Shown: positions 1 to 9,112, counted from the first letter of the stretch. The stretch: DNA of 64,000 nucleotides from Anaerolineaceae bacterium (GCA_016124855.1 WGMX01000010.1:124001-188000); one strand, 5' to 3'. Program-made: numbers and translations. The notes: generated by a model not told the origin, from the sequence alone.

Positions 1-650
1 TGGGAGAGTGCATCTAATATGCGGTCGGAAGTATAGGTCGCGTCGGGTTCAGCACCATTCAAACCGCTTAACGTCGGAATCTGATAAAGCAGAGGATTTT
101 GTGTACCCGTTGAGCCGGGGCGGGTAATGGCGATGACTCGCATGTTAAACGCATGTGCCAGCCTTCCGATTTCCTTGCCAATGCTGCCATAACCGACAAT
201 CCCTACTGTCGCACCAAATAATTCGGTCGGCGTAAAGTTGTCCCAGCGGAATTGAAAGCTGGGCCATTCATTCCGCATTTGCAGTTTCACCATGAGGGGT
301 AAACGTCGTCCAATTGCCATCATCATCATCAGGGTGTGTTCTGCCATGTTGGGCGGTGCTACACCAATTAATGTGGTAATGGCGACATCGGATTTACCAA
401 GTGGGCTGCTTAAGGCGGCATCCGAACCGGATGTGTCCAACTGCACCCAGCGCAAATTGGAGCACTGAGTCGGTTCAGGGAATGCGCCCCATGTGTATAA
501 GACATGTACCCAATCCAGCAATTCGGACGGAATTTCATGACCATGCTCGCAAGAATGCTGGCGGACTTCAACCTCTGGCGAGACAGCCCGCAGCCGGTTT
601 AACCAATCTTCAGAAAACGAGCGTGTGCTTAAGATGTGAACGGGTGGCAT
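1..650 (-). CDS. D-2-hydroxyacid dehydrogenase, C-terminus cut by window edge
   Basis: NAD(P)-dependent D-2-hydroxyacid dehydrogenase family; reduces a 2-oxoacid to a D-2-hydroxyacid or the reverse, in the cytoplasm. Reading the minus strand from ATG at 650 gives about 216 residues with no stop before the edge. Residues about 1-100 resemble the substrate-binding half, followed by a helix rich in Met (AEHTLMMMMAIGRR) and the Rossmann nucleotide-binding motif VGYGSIGKEIGRLA (GxGxxG). The catalytic Arg/Glu/His residues would lie beyond the edge and cannot be checked. The start follows the stop of the Asp-box protein by 17 bp with a purine-rich GGGACAAGCGAGAG upstream, so it is probably the last visible cistron of the dehydrogenase operon. 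The family is certain; the substrate is not. Confidence 0.85.
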   Translation of the reverse strand, partial: MPPVHILSTRSFSEDWLNRLRAVSPEVEVRQHSCEHGHEIPSELLDWVHVLYTWGAFPEPTQCSNLRWVQLDTSGSDAALSSPLGKSDVAITTLIGVAPPNMAEHTLMMMMAIGRRLPLMVKLQMRNEWPSFQFRWDNFTPTELFGATVGIVGYGSIGKEIGRLAHAFNMRVIAITRPGSTGTQNPLLYQIPTLSGLNGAEPDATYTSDRILDALS

Positions 651-667
651 TTCTCTCGCTTGTCCCT

Positions 668-3600
668 TTATAGGAGGATTGCCGCCCAACCGCCTTCTTG
701 GAAATGACGATTGAAAGCAGGTAATTGGGTATCGATAACGTTTTGGAAACGGGAATAAGGTTCGACAGTTTCCGCCACGAACTCATCAAACATTGCGTAA
801 GCTTGCTGCGTAGGGGCGTTATCTGAGCGCCCGACTTTATACCCCAGCGCTTCGAGTTTGCCATCGGGCATACCCTCATAGTGTGATCCATCCAGTTCAC
901 CACTATTGATATTCAAATCAGGCTGAATGAGGCTGTATTCAATAGCCTTCAGTTCCGCGATGAGTGAATGGCCTTCGGCTAAAAGAGCTTCGGCACCTGA
1001 GCGACCTTGCAATGGATGTAATCGTTCGGCCAACTGCCGCCGCAAGTCACGACACTGCTGAACCACACGATGAATGTCAGCTACTCGTTCACGAATTTTG
1101 AGCATCAAATCCAGTTGTGCTTCAAACTCGGCTTGTGTGGTTGTCACGCGCGGATCTTTCAAGACCTCAACCGGTTGTATCCATGTCTGGTCGCCAACTG
1201 TAAGGCGAACTTGATAGGTTCCCGGAACGATTAGCGGATCGGTAATGCCACCACCGCGCTGCCCTGCAACTCGCTGAATATCGCGGTATTGAATAGGTAA
1301 GACAAATCGATTGATACCTATCTCGGAGGGAACGACGCTGCTGCCACTCTCTTCGAGGGTAAGCGGCCCCCACTTGACACCCGTTTCAGGTTCACCTGCT
1401 GGTTGTGTCTTTAATGCGACCGAGCCACCGCGCATCTGATAGCTGTAGGGTCCGACAGGTATTGGAACTATATCAGATTGCTCGTTACTAAAACTCTGAA
1501 TACTGTTCCCATGAGCGTCTAAAAGCTCAAGCGTGACTCTCGCATCGGTGCGGTCTTTTAAGTAATACTGCACAATGATGCCTGCAGGCGGATTATTAGC
1601 CGCGTAGCTGAAGTAAGCGGCATTCAAGCTGCTTAATCCGTAAGCCTGCCGCGTCACACGATAGGCTGGTTGTGGATGAAACAGATGAACCGATTCAGCC
1701 ATAATATCGTCAGTCAATTGCCGTAGGGGGCTCAGATCGTCCAGAATCCACATGCCGCGTCCATGCGTTGCAATCACCAAATCGGCATTTTTCACGAGGA
1801 TGTCATAAACGGATGTTACCGCCAGATTAGTCTGCAGCGAATGCCACTGATAGCCATCATCCAGCGAGAAGAAGATACCGGCTTCTGTTCCTGCGTAAAG
1901 CAGTCCTGCGCGTTCAGGATCTTCACGCACAACTCGTAGAAAATAACCATCGGGGATTCCTGTGGTGCGCAATGTCCATGTTTGCCCGTAATCCTCTGTG
2001 ACGAACAAATAGGGCGTAAAGTCGTCTGTATAATGTCCGCTGGCAGCGACATAGGCTTTTCCAGCGGAGTGCTGCGACGGTTCTATTTGGGAGATGCTCC
2101 ACTCCGGAAAGTTCGGAGGGGTTACATTCTGCCAAGATTGACCGTCATCCCTCGACATTTGTACCAAACCGTCGTTCGTGCCAGCCCAAAGTTCGCCTCG
2201 CACCAGATACGACTCGGCAATGGATGTAATGTTGCCGTACTGATCCGCCGAGCTGTCCTCGCGCATGACCGGACCACCGGACGGGATCATCTTGGATGGA
2301 TCGTTACGCGTCAGGTCGGGGCTGATGATGTCCCAGCTTTGACCATCGTTATGGCTGCGAAAGACTACGTTTCCAGCCACATATAAAATATTAGGATCAT
2401 GTGGCGAAAGCACCACCGGAACCGCCCAATTGAAACGGTATTTGAGTTTTTTGACATCCCAACCCGTAGGATCAGCCCACGGGCCAACCTCCCGAATTTG
2501 GAAGGTGCTGTGGTCGTAACGTGTAACCCCTAAACCCGGTAGATCACTGGAAAAAACAATATTGGGGTTATCCTCTCTCACGGCGATAAATCCGCTTTCG
2601 CCGCCGCCAATGTCGTACCAATCCATCTGTGAGATTGGCCCACGCTCGGTGCGGCTGGGCAAACAGAGCGTGCTGTTGTCCTGCTGTGATCCATAAATGC
2701 GGTAAGGGAAGTGATTATCAACTGCCAGCCGGTATATCTCGGCGGTTGGCTGATTGGTGAGAGTTGACCATGACGTGCCACCATTAAACGACACCGCAGC
2801 ACCGCCATCATTCGCAATAATCATGCGCTGTGAATCGTATGGCGCGACCCAGAGATCATGTTGGTCTACATAAGGTGTATTCAGTTGTACGAAGGAGCGT
2901 CCCCCATCAACGGATTTCCAGACTTTTCGATTCGGCATGTAGACAATATTTGGGTCTTGGGGATCAGCTACGATGTGGCAAAAATAAGATGCCCGAACCA
3001 GAAAACTGCGATTATTATCCATCCACGACCATGTGTCACCGCCATCATCTGAGCGATACACACCACCTTGATCAGCATGTTCGATCAACGCCCACAGACG
3101 GTCAGGCCGCGCGGGTGAGAGGGTAATCCCAATTTTGCCGAGCGTGCCTTTCGGCAAACCGGGATTGTGGGTCAGTTCTGTCCACGTATCGCCACCATCA
3201 ACCGATTTATAAATGCTGCTGTCTGGCCCGCCGCTGACATGCGTCCAAGGGGTGACGTAAGCATGCCACATTGCGGCATAAAGTACATCAGGGTTTAGCG
3301 GGTTTAGCGTGATGTCAATTGCACCAGCCTGTTCACCGCGGAACAACACCTGATCCCAATGTTTGCCGCCGTCTTGGGTCCGATACACCCCACGCGAACG
3401 GCTCGGCCCGAAGCGATGTCCCCATGCAGCTACGTAAGCAATATCTGGATTGGTCGGGTGGATACGAACCCGCCCAATACAATGTGTATCTTCAAGTCCT
3501 AAATGACGCCACGTTCGTCCACTGTCGTCGGAACGGTAAACACCATCCCCATGCGTTTGACCATGAATAATACTGCATTCGCCCATACCTACATAAATGG

Positions 3601-3847
3601 TTTCCGGGCTAGAGGTTGAGACGGCTATTGCACCAACAGACGAACGTTTGAAAAACCCATCCGACACATTATTCCATATAAACCCACCATCGGTTGTTTT
3701 CCAAACACCCCCGCCGCAGCCCCCAAAGTAAAAGGTCATGGGATCGGTTGGATGTCCGGCTGCCGCGACAACACGCGAACCACGGTACGGGCCAACCATG
3801 CGCCAGCGCAGGCCTTGTAACCACTGTGAGTCAATATTGTCAGCCAC
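668..3847 (-). CDS. Large Asp-box (BNR/sortilin-like) beta-propeller protein
   Basis: A 1059-residue protein of the family often annotated as 'glycosyl hydrolase' or VPS10/sortilin-like. About ten Asp boxes (S-x-D-x-G-x-T/S-W) are visible, including SDDSGRTW, SVDGGDTW, SDDGGDTW, SVDGGRSF, SRDDGQSW and TEDYGQTW. They are spaced as in a 10-bladed propeller pair over roughly residues 30-680. The last ~350 residues form a beta-rich then helical tail. No signal peptide or membrane segment is evident, which is unusual because many relatives are secreted. A GTG at 3847 with GAGGAG eight bases upstream is the preferred start; an in-frame GTG at 3856 is also possible. It lies 24 bp after the phosphotriesterase gene, so it is in the same operon. 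Enzymatic activity has not been shown for most of this family, so no reaction is assigned. Confidence 0.85.
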   Translation of the reverse strand: MADNIDSQWLQGLRWRMVGPYRGSRVVAAAGHPTDPMTFYFGGCGGGVWKTTDGGFIWNNVSDGFFKRSSVGAIAVSTSSPETIYVGMGECSIIHGQTHGDGVYRSDDSGRTWRHLGLEDTHCIGRVRIHPTNPDIAYVAAWGHRFGPSRSRGVYRTQDGGKHWDQVLFRGEQAGAIDITLNPLNPDVLYAAMWHAYVTPWTHVSGGPDSSIYKSVDGGDTWTELTHNPGLPKGTLGKIGITLSPARPDRLWALIEHADQGGVYRSDDGGDTWSWMDNNRSFLVRASYFCHIVADPQDPNIVYMPNRKVWKSVDGGRSFVQLNTPYVDQHDLWVAPYDSQRMIIANDGGAAVSFNGGTSWSTLTNQPTAEIYRLAVDNHFPYRIYGSQQDNSTLCLPSRTERGPISQMDWYDIGGGESGFIAVREDNPNIVFSSDLPGLGVTRYDHSTFQIREVGPWADPTGWDVKKLKYRFNWAVPVVLSPHDPNILYVAGNVVFRSHNDGQSWDIISPDLTRNDPSKMIPSGGPVMREDSSADQYGNITSIAESYLVRGELWAGTNDGLVQMSRDDGQSWQNVTPPNFPEWSISQIEPSQHSAGKAYVAASGHYTDDFTPYLFVTEDYGQTWTLRTTGIPDGYFLRVVREDPERAGLLYAGTEAGIFFSLDDGYQWHSLQTNLAVTSVYDILVKNADLVIATHGRGMWILDDLSPLRQLTDDIMAESVHLFHPQPAYRVTRQAYGLSSLNAAYFSYAANNPPAGIIVQYYLKDRTDARVTLELLDAHGNSIQSFSNEQSDIVPIPVGPYSYQMRGGSVALKTQPAGEPETGVKWGPLTLEESGSSVVPSEIGINRFVLPIQYRDIQRVAGQRGGGITDPLIVPGTYQVRLTVGDQTWIQPVEVLKDPRVTTTQAEFEAQLDLMLKIRERVADIHRVVQQCRDLRRQLAERLHPLQGRSGAEALLAEGHSLIAELKAIEYSLIQPDLNINSGELDGSHYEGMPDGKLEALGYKVGRSDNAPTQQAYAMFDEFVAETVEPYSRFQNVIDTQLPAFNRHFQEGGWAAILL

Positions 3848-3871
3848 GCGTTTCACTCCTCGGTTTTCGTT

Positions 3872-4780
3872 TCAGCGCGCGTAAGCACGGAAAGGATTGG
3901 TATGGGTTATCTGCCGGATAATAGCTTCATCAATGCCAGCCGTGCGCAGCTTGGGCAAAAACACATCGCTGATATAGGTGTAGGGCTTGAAGACGCCGCC
4001 ACCTATCTGTGACGGATCATACCAACCGCGATCTTGACTAAGCAGCAAATGATCGTGAAATCCGGCATCAATCAAACGGCAAATCCAGTTAATATATTCC
4101 TCGTCTGTGCGGAAATCACCAATGGCATCGTACTCAATCCATGCGCCACGCCGTGCGATTTCCAAATGGATATTAAAGTCATCTTCCATCTGAGTATGAA
4201 TCCAGATGAATCGTTCGGGGGTATACCCTGCCTGTTCAATGACGTCAAGCTGGTCGTGGGCCACCCGACCTTTTACCGTATGTACGCCAATCGTCGCTTG
4301 TGTCGCGCGTCCGGCTTGGGCAGCCGCTCGAAGCAGGAACGTTTCATGATCCATGAGGCCATCGTCCGCCACGCTTAGCTTAATCCATCCGGCACGGACT
4401 CCGGTGTTGTCAATCTGAAAATTCAATTCGCCAATCATCCAATTGGCAAGTCCTTCTTGACCGAAGGTTTTGACACGATCCGCTTTCCATGGTTCCTTGA
4501 AGATACCTGTCGCAGGCACAATCGGTAATTGAGCCGCTAGAGATAGGGCCAGTAGGATGTCTGCTCGCCGCGCACCGCCGACCGCTGTTGCGTCTACAAG
4601 CGCTGTCACACCTGCGGCCTTCGTTTTAGCGACTTCTGGAAGCAGCGCTCCAACCACCACTTCCGGCGTACAATTCAGATCATCACCAGTCGGGAAATTG
4701 GCGAAGATGTGCTCGTGAGGCAAGATCATGTCCAGCTCATCTTCACGTTTTGGTCCTAAGGTGGTGATCAGTTCAGCCAT
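3872..4780 (-). CDS. Phosphotriesterase-family metal-dependent hydrolase
   Basis: A 302-residue TIM-barrel amidohydrolase of the phosphotriesterase-related/lactonase group. The N-terminal metal ligands H22 and H24 (PHEHIF), the likely carboxylated lysine (GWIKLSVADD), later metal histidines (IGVHTVKG, IWIHTQMED) and a catalytic Asp (LLSQDRGWYDP) are all visible, so the binuclear site looks intact. Relatives act on lactones or organophosphates; with the 2-hydroxyacid dehydrogenase and oxoacid dehydrogenase in the operon, a lactone substrate is plausible (inference). The ATG shares one base with the E2 stop (TGATG at 4778-4782), which implies translational coupling. The length is typical of the family. 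Confidence 0.88.
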   Translation of the reverse strand: MAELITTLGPKREDELDMILPHEHIFANFPTGDDLNCTPEVVVGALLPEVAKTKAAGVTALVDATAVGGARRADILLALSLAAQLPIVPATGIFKEPWKADRVKTFGQEGLANWMIGELNFQIDNTGVRAGWIKLSVADDGLMDHETFLLRAAAQAGRATQATIGVHTVKGRVAHDQLDVIEQAGYTPERFIWIHTQMEDDFNIHLEIARRGAWIEYDAIGDFRTDEEYINWICRLIDAGFHDHLLLSQDRGWYDPSQIGGGVFKPYTYISDVFLPKLRTAGIDEAIIRQITHTNPFRAYAR

Positions 4781-6021
4781 CAGTCCGCGCTCACTAATAT
4801 GAACGCGTCTTCCAGATAACCTTTCAAGGTCTTGAGGAAACGGGCGACTTCGGCTCCGTCACTAACCCGATGATCGGCTGAAACTGTTGCTGTCATCAAT
4901 TGTACTGGAATGACCCGATCAAAAGCGTCAAATGTAGGTTCGCGGCGAACGGCTCCAACTGCCAAAATCGCGGCCTGCGGGGTGTTCACAATCGCTTCAA
5001 AACTCTTAACACCAAACATGCCTAAATTAGTCACGGTGAAACTGCCGCCAGCGACATCACCTGCGTTCAATTTGCCAGCTCGCGCTCGCTCAAGCGCTTG
5101 TTTTGAAGCTGCTGCAATCTCAATCAGAGACAGAGTCTGACACGCTGGAATAACCGGTGTCAGCAGACCTTCAGATTCTGTCGCCCCGAGTGCGACAGCA
5201 ATCGCCAGATGAATATCGGTATGCTGCTCAAGCGAGTCACCCGTGAAGGTGCTATTGAGATTCGGGTATCCGGTTAGGGCAAGCGCTGTAGCCTTTAATA
5301 GGAGATCATTGATGGTGACTGCTTTGCCTCTAGCTTTGAGCGACTCACGCAGTTCTAGAGCGCGGCTCATCTCAATATCCATTGATACATAGAAATGGGG
5401 TGCAGTCGTTTTACTTTCGACCATACGACGTGCGGTCGCCAACTTCATCTTGGAAAGTGTAACTTTATGTCCACCGTTGGATGCTGGTGCATTTGTAGCT
5501 GTAGGAAATGGTGCAACTGCCGTTAAGGTGCTTGTCGCAGCTTGAGTTGGCTTTTGATTGGCACCCAACCATAGCCGAATATCATCTTTACCGATACGTC
5601 CACCGGGTCCAGTACCTTTTATGGTGAATAAGTCGATATCGTATTCGAGGGCGAGCCGTTTTGCTAAAGGTGAGGCGTTGACACGCGGCTCTTTGCTGCG
5701 TTTAGGCGGTTCTGGTGCTTTGGTCGGCGACGTGACGGCGGGCACAGCGGGGCGAGCTTCGGTCGCCACCGTAGGAACCGCTTGTTTGTCCTCCACAATC
5801 GCGATGACCGTACCGACGGCAACTGCTTGACCCTCCGGCACGATTATTTCAAGTAAGGTCCCTGTCGCAAAACATTCTATGTCGACAGTTGCTTTGTCGG
5901 TTTCAATCTCGACTAAAGGCTCACCACGCGTGACGGTATCGCCAATCGACTTTAACCACTTGAGGACGGTGCCTTCTTCCATACTTTGACCCATGCGGGG
6001 CATGGTGACTTCGGTACGCAT
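4780..6021 (-). CDS. 2-oxoacid dehydrogenase E2 (dihydrolipoyl acyltransferase)
   Basis: A 413-residue E2 core subunit that carries the acyl group on lipoate to CoA. There is a single N-terminal lipoyl domain with the lipoylated K43 in EIETDKATVDIE, then a Pro/Ala-rich linker. The peripheral subunit-binding domain spans about residues 113-152 (ASPLAKRLALEYDID, GTGPGGRIGKDDI). The catalytic domain ends with SADHRVSDG, where H384 and D388 are the expected active-site residues. It starts one base after the E1 beta stop, with AAGGTG upstream. The order E1a-E1b-E2 fits pyruvate, branched-chain or acetoin dehydrogenase and the sequence alone does not decide between them. The binding domain implies an E3 encoded elsewhere. 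Confidence 0.92.
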   Translation of the reverse strand: MRTEVTMPRMGQSMEEGTVLKWLKSIGDTVTRGEPLVEIETDKATVDIECFATGTLLEIIVPEGQAVAVGTVIAIVEDKQAVPTVATEARPAVPAVTSPTKAPEPPKRSKEPRVNASPLAKRLALEYDIDLFTIKGTGPGGRIGKDDIRLWLGANQKPTQAATSTLTAVAPFPTATNAPASNGGHKVTLSKMKLATARRMVESKTTAPHFYVSMDIEMSRALELRESLKARGKAVTINDLLLKATALALTGYPNLNSTFTGDSLEQHTDIHLAIAVALGATESEGLLTPVIPACQTLSLIEIAAASKQALERARAGKLNAGDVAGGSFTVTNLGMFGVKSFEAIVNTPQAAILAVGAVRREPTFDAFDRVIPVQLMTATVSADHRVSDGAEVARFLKTLKGYLEDAFILVSAD

Positions 6022-6022
6022 C

Positions 6023-7006
6023 TCACACCTTGCCCATGGTCATGCGAGCGGCACGGACAATATCCGCCACCGAAGGCAGTACGAACCGTTCCAAATCTGG
6101 CTGGAAGGGCAGCGGCACATTGAGCGAACACACCCGTTCAACCGGCGCATCCAGATCACTAAAGGCGCATTTCTGTACCATCGCTGCGACCTCGGCTGCC
6201 CAACCACAGCGTTCAACACCTTCATTCACCACCACAAGGCGATTGGTCTTGTGCACCGACTCTAAAATAGCAGCTTCATCCAATGGAACGAGCGTGCGCG
6301 GGTCAATCACTTCTGCGGAGATGCCCTGCTGCTCCAGTTCACCTGCAGCTTCGAGCGCAAACAAGACCATGCGCGAAGTGGCGACAATCGTTACATCTTC
6401 GCCTTTGCGTTTGATGTCCGCGACACCGAAGGGAATAGTATATTCACCGTCCGGCACTTCGCCCTTTGTCATATACAGCATCTTGTGCTCAATGAAGAAC
6501 ACCGGATCATCCATACGTATCGCGGTCTTCAAAAGACCTTTGGCGTCATAGGGTGTCGCAGGCATAGCCACAAACAAACCGGGTACGTGGCATAGCCATG
6601 CTTCAAGGCTGTTACCATGTTGCGCCGCCGAGGATTTTCCACCGCCGCCCTGTGCGCGAATGACCAGTGGTACTTTCGCCTGCCCACCAGACATGTAACG
6701 CACCTTCGCCACTTGGTTGACCACCGAGTCCATCGCGCGCATCACAAAATCAAGATACTGTAATTCAGCCACTGGACGCATACCAGTCAGCGCTGCGCCT
6801 AATGCCGCGCCGACAATCGACTCTTCGGCAATAGGGGTGTTAATCACGCGGTCGTTACCCACGACGTTCGAGATATTTTGAGTGGTTTTATACGCCCCAC
6901 CCCAAGGATCGCGCAAGTCTTCCCCGATCAGAAAGACGTTGGGATCTCGTTCCAGTTCTTCGCGCTGTGCGTCACGAATGGCCTCGCGAAACGTAATCTC
7001 GCTCAT
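6023..7006 (-). CDS. 2-oxoacid dehydrogenase E1 beta subunit
   Basis: A 327-residue transketolase-like beta subunit that pairs with E1 alpha to bind thiamine diphosphate and decarboxylate the 2-oxoacid. Family features include LIGEDLRDPWGGAYK near the N-terminus, the glutamate-containing stretch TPIAEESIVGAALGAAL (ThDP-activating Glu), RAQGGGGKSSAAQHGNSLEAW, and the C-terminal SVHKTNRLVVVNEGVERCGW. The start ATG overlaps the E1 alpha stop by four bases (ATGA at 7003-7006), and the stop is one base from the E2 start. This extreme packing indicates a single mRNA and 1:1 production. The length is normal for the family. Confidence 0.93.
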   Translation of the reverse strand: MSEITFREAIRDAQREELERDPNVFLIGEDLRDPWGGAYKTTQNISNVVGNDRVINTPIAEESIVGAALGAALTGMRPVAELQYLDFVMRAMDSVVNQVAKVRYMSGGQAKVPLVIRAQGGGGKSSAAQHGNSLEAWLCHVPGLFVAMPATPYDAKGLLKTAIRMDDPVFFIEHKMLYMTKGEVPDGEYTIPFGVADIKRKGEDVTIVATSRMVLFALEAAGELEQQGISAEVIDPRTLVPLDEAAILESVHKTNRLVVVNEGVERCGWAAEVAAMVQKCAFSDLDAPVERVCSLNVPLPFQPDLERFVLPSVADIVRAARMTMGKV

Positions 7007-8001
7007 ATGCGCACTCCTTGAATAGCGCGTGAACCCAATACAGGGTCGGAATAAACATCTTCGAGTGCAGCGCTCAGCGGTGGTTTCGGCTCGTGTTCGG
7101 CCATTACAGCCGCCGCTTGCATCCGCGTATTTTCTTCATCGTCAATGGCATCGAGCTCTGCGCCGCTGGCGACGTTGTGTTCGATAATCACCCGCCGGAA
7201 ACGCGCAATAGGATCGCGTGCCTTCCACATTTCAACTTCTTCTTTGGGACGTGCGGTTCCCGGATCGCCAATGTTATGGCCGTACCAGCGATAGGTTTCG
7301 CTATCTACAAAACTCGGCCCTTCACCGCGCCGCCCACGCGCTGCTGCTTGTGCTACGGCTGTATAGACTGCGAGAACATCATTACCGTCAACCTTTACGG
7401 CAGGCATTCCGTAGCCTTCCGCCCAACGCACGACATCCGGTATTCCTTGATACTCGTGGCGAGGGGTTGATTCGGCATAATGATTATTCTGGCGCACAAA
7501 AATGACAGGCAGATTCCACAGCTTGGCCATGTTCATGCCTTCGTGTAATGGACCGATACCGGTCGCACCATCACCGAAGAAACATAATGCTACCTGACCA
7601 CTCTTGCGCTGTTTAGCAGAAAGTGCTGCACCGACCGTAATCGGTATGCCCGCGCCAATAATGCCGTTTGCACCGAGGATACCTTGGCTGAAATCAGCAA
7701 TGTGCATCGAGCCACCCTTTGCATGACAAGCGCCCGTCGCACCACCAAACAGCTCAGTCATGGCCGACTCGACTGAGACACCTTTTGCAATGGTATCGCC
7801 ATGACCTCGATGTGTACTCGCCATATAATCATCTGCGCGAAGGGCAGCACAAGCACCTACGCTCGTCGCCTCTTGCCCGATGGAGAGATGGAGAAAGCCG
7901 GGGAGCTTACCACCTGTATACAGCTCAAACGCCATCTGCTCAAAATGCCGTATACGTACCATGAGACGAAAGAGATCAAGCCAATTTTCTTGTGATTCCA
8001 T
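7003..8001 (-). CDS. 2-oxoacid dehydrogenase E1 alpha subunit
   Basis: A 332-residue ThDP-binding alpha subunit of a pyruvate, branched-chain or acetoin-type dehydrogenase. The ThDP/Mg signature GDGATGIGPLHEGMNMA followed by NN is present, as is the phosphorylation-loop-like stretch ETYRWYGHNIGDPG. The chosen start is ATG at 8001 (MESQENWLD), which matches the family N-terminus. The longer frame from 8055 would begin about 14 nt after the predicted transcription start and adds a non-conserved stretch. It is the first gene of the operon, behind the promoter at 8076-8104 and divergent from the DeoR regulator. The acetoin-dehydrogenase option remains open because these families share all the motifs. 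Confidence 0.92.
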   Translation of the reverse strand: MESQENWLDLFRLMVRIRHFEQMAFELYTGGKLPGFLHLSIGQEATSVGACAALRADDYMASTHRGHGDTIAKGVSVESAMTELFGGATGACHAKGGSMHIADFSQGILGANGIIGAGIPITVGAALSAKQRKSGQVALCFFGDGATGIGPLHEGMNMAKLWNLPVIFVRQNNHYAESTPRHEYQGIPDVVRWAEGYGMPAVKVDGNDVLAVYTAVAQAAARGRRGEGPSFVDSETYRWYGHNIGDPGTARPKEEVEMWKARDPIARFRRVIIEHNVASGAELDAIDDEENTRMQAAAVMAEHEPKPPLSAALEDVYSDPVLGSRAIQGVRI

Positions 8002-8075
8002 AATGGAGTTCTCGGTAAACCTATTTTGAAATGAAACTATTCTGAAAACAATCAATATCGGTCAATTTCAACCAT

Positions 8076-8104
8076 AAAATAGCACCTTTCACTGCCACCG
8101 TCAA
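8076..8104 (-). promoter_or_regulatory. Sigma70-type promoter of the dehydrogenase operon
   Basis: On the minus strand TTGACG (8099-8104) is separated by exactly 17 bp from TATTTT (8076-8081). The predicted start of transcription is near 8069, giving a leader of about 68 nt to the E1 alpha ATG at 8001. The inverted repeat at 8152-8214 lies 48-110 bp upstream of the -35 box, a position suited to regulation of both divergent units. Confidence 0.6.
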
Positions 8105-8151
8105 GCACATCAAAAGCCATTTAGGTTCAAATTGAGTGCATTTGATGCAAC

Positions 8152-8214
8152 TTCAGTCAAAAACGATCACAAAAATTTGACAAACAAAATTAATCGTGAT
8201 ACTTTTTGACTGAA
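8152..8214. promoter_or_regulatory. Inverted-repeat operator between dehydrogenase operon and DeoR gene
   Basis: Two 19-bp arms, TTCAGTCAAAAACGATCAC (8152-8170) and GTGATACTTTTTGACTGAA (8196-8214), are inverted copies matching at 17 of 19 positions and separated by 25 bp. A candidate promoter for the DeoR gene (TTGACA at 8177, or TTGACT at 8206 with a weak -10 at 8229-8234) overlaps the structure, so occupancy should block it. The DeoR-type regulator encoded at 8295 is the natural ligand. Its identity as the binder is inferred from position. Confidence 0.6.
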
Positions 8215-8294
8215 TGCGCGGTTTTTGCTCTTTATCTTTTGTTGGCTAACATCATCACTACCGCATTGAATATGACGTTAGAACAGGAAAAGAA

Positions 8295-9053
8295 ATGCTC
8301 AGCCAGCAAAGACAAAAATTAATCTTGGACTATTTAAGAACACACAAAACCGCACAGGTGCAGCAGTTAAGTGACATTCTCGGTATCAGCTTATCAACAG
8401 TGCGACGCGATTTAAGCGATATGGAAGAGATTGGCAGTCTGCGGCGGGTTCACGGTGGAGCTATGTTGGTGCAAGTTGTCCCCGAATCACCCATCTTGCA
8501 GCGCAGCGATGAGTATATCGAAGAGAAACAGCGCATCGGTCAGGCTGCTGCGCAAATGGTCAACGATGGCGAAACCATCATTATTACTGGTGGTACGACT
8601 GCCGAGATGATGCTTCCCTACTTGGCCGAAAAGTCCAATCTGACGGTCGTCACCAATGCACTCAACATCGCGTGGAAGTTAGCACAGCATACGCAGATTA
8701 ACGTGGTGGTCTTAGGCGGTTATCTGCGCCATTCCGAATATACACTGCTCGGTCACTTAACCATTGAAGCCCTCAAAGATATTCATGTTAGCAAAATTTT
8801 TCATGGCATTTATGGACTGGATTCTGAAGGCGGATTATTTGGCACATACATTCAAGAAGTGCAGACAGATCGCGTAATTATCAATGCTGCTGAGCAGCTA
8901 ATTATTCTGGCGGACTCAAGCAAGTTTGGGCGAACAGGCGCAGTCCGATTGGTACCCATCGAACAGGTCTCAACCTTAATTACAGACAACGCTGCGCCAA
9001 TTGATGAAATTGCGGTATTAAGGGAAAAAGGTATTACTGTCTTACTGGTTTGA
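8295..9053 (+). CDS. DeoR/GlpR-family sugar-phosphate-responsive repressor
   Basis: A 252-residue cytoplasmic regulator. The N-terminal winged helix (residues about 6-57) has the DeoR signature VQQLSDILGISLSTVRRDLSDMEEIG followed by LRRVHGGA. The remainder is the DeoR effector domain with the phosphosugar-isomerase-like fold, including NDGETIIITGGTTAEMML and a C-terminal ADSSKFGR. The start has a good AGGAAAAG ribosome site. It heads a plus-strand cluster with the isomerase and sugar transporter, so the likely effector is a phosphorylated (amino)sugar made by that pathway. The 19-bp inverted repeat just upstream suggests autoregulation. Confidence 0.9.
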   Translation: MLSQQRQKLILDYLRTHKTAQVQQLSDILGISLSTVRRDLSDMEEIGSLRRVHGGAMLVQVVPESPILQRSDEYIEEKQRIGQAAAQMVNDGETIIITGGTTAEMMLPYLAEKSNLTVVTNALNIAWKLAQHTQINVVVLGGYLRHSEYTLLGHLTIEALKDIHVSKIFHGIYGLDSEGGLFGTYIQEVQTDRVIINAAEQLIILADSSKFGRTGAVRLVPIEQVSTLITDNAAPIDEIAVLREKGITVLLV

Positions 9054-9112
9054 AATCGGCTGGCACAGCATTTCGCCACGTTACGGCAGTTTCAAGTTAA
9101 GGATTGATTTTT

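Noticed and set aside
8002-8055. Longer E1 alpha start at 8055
   Set aside because: It adds 18 non-conserved residues and leaves almost no leader after the predicted transcription start.
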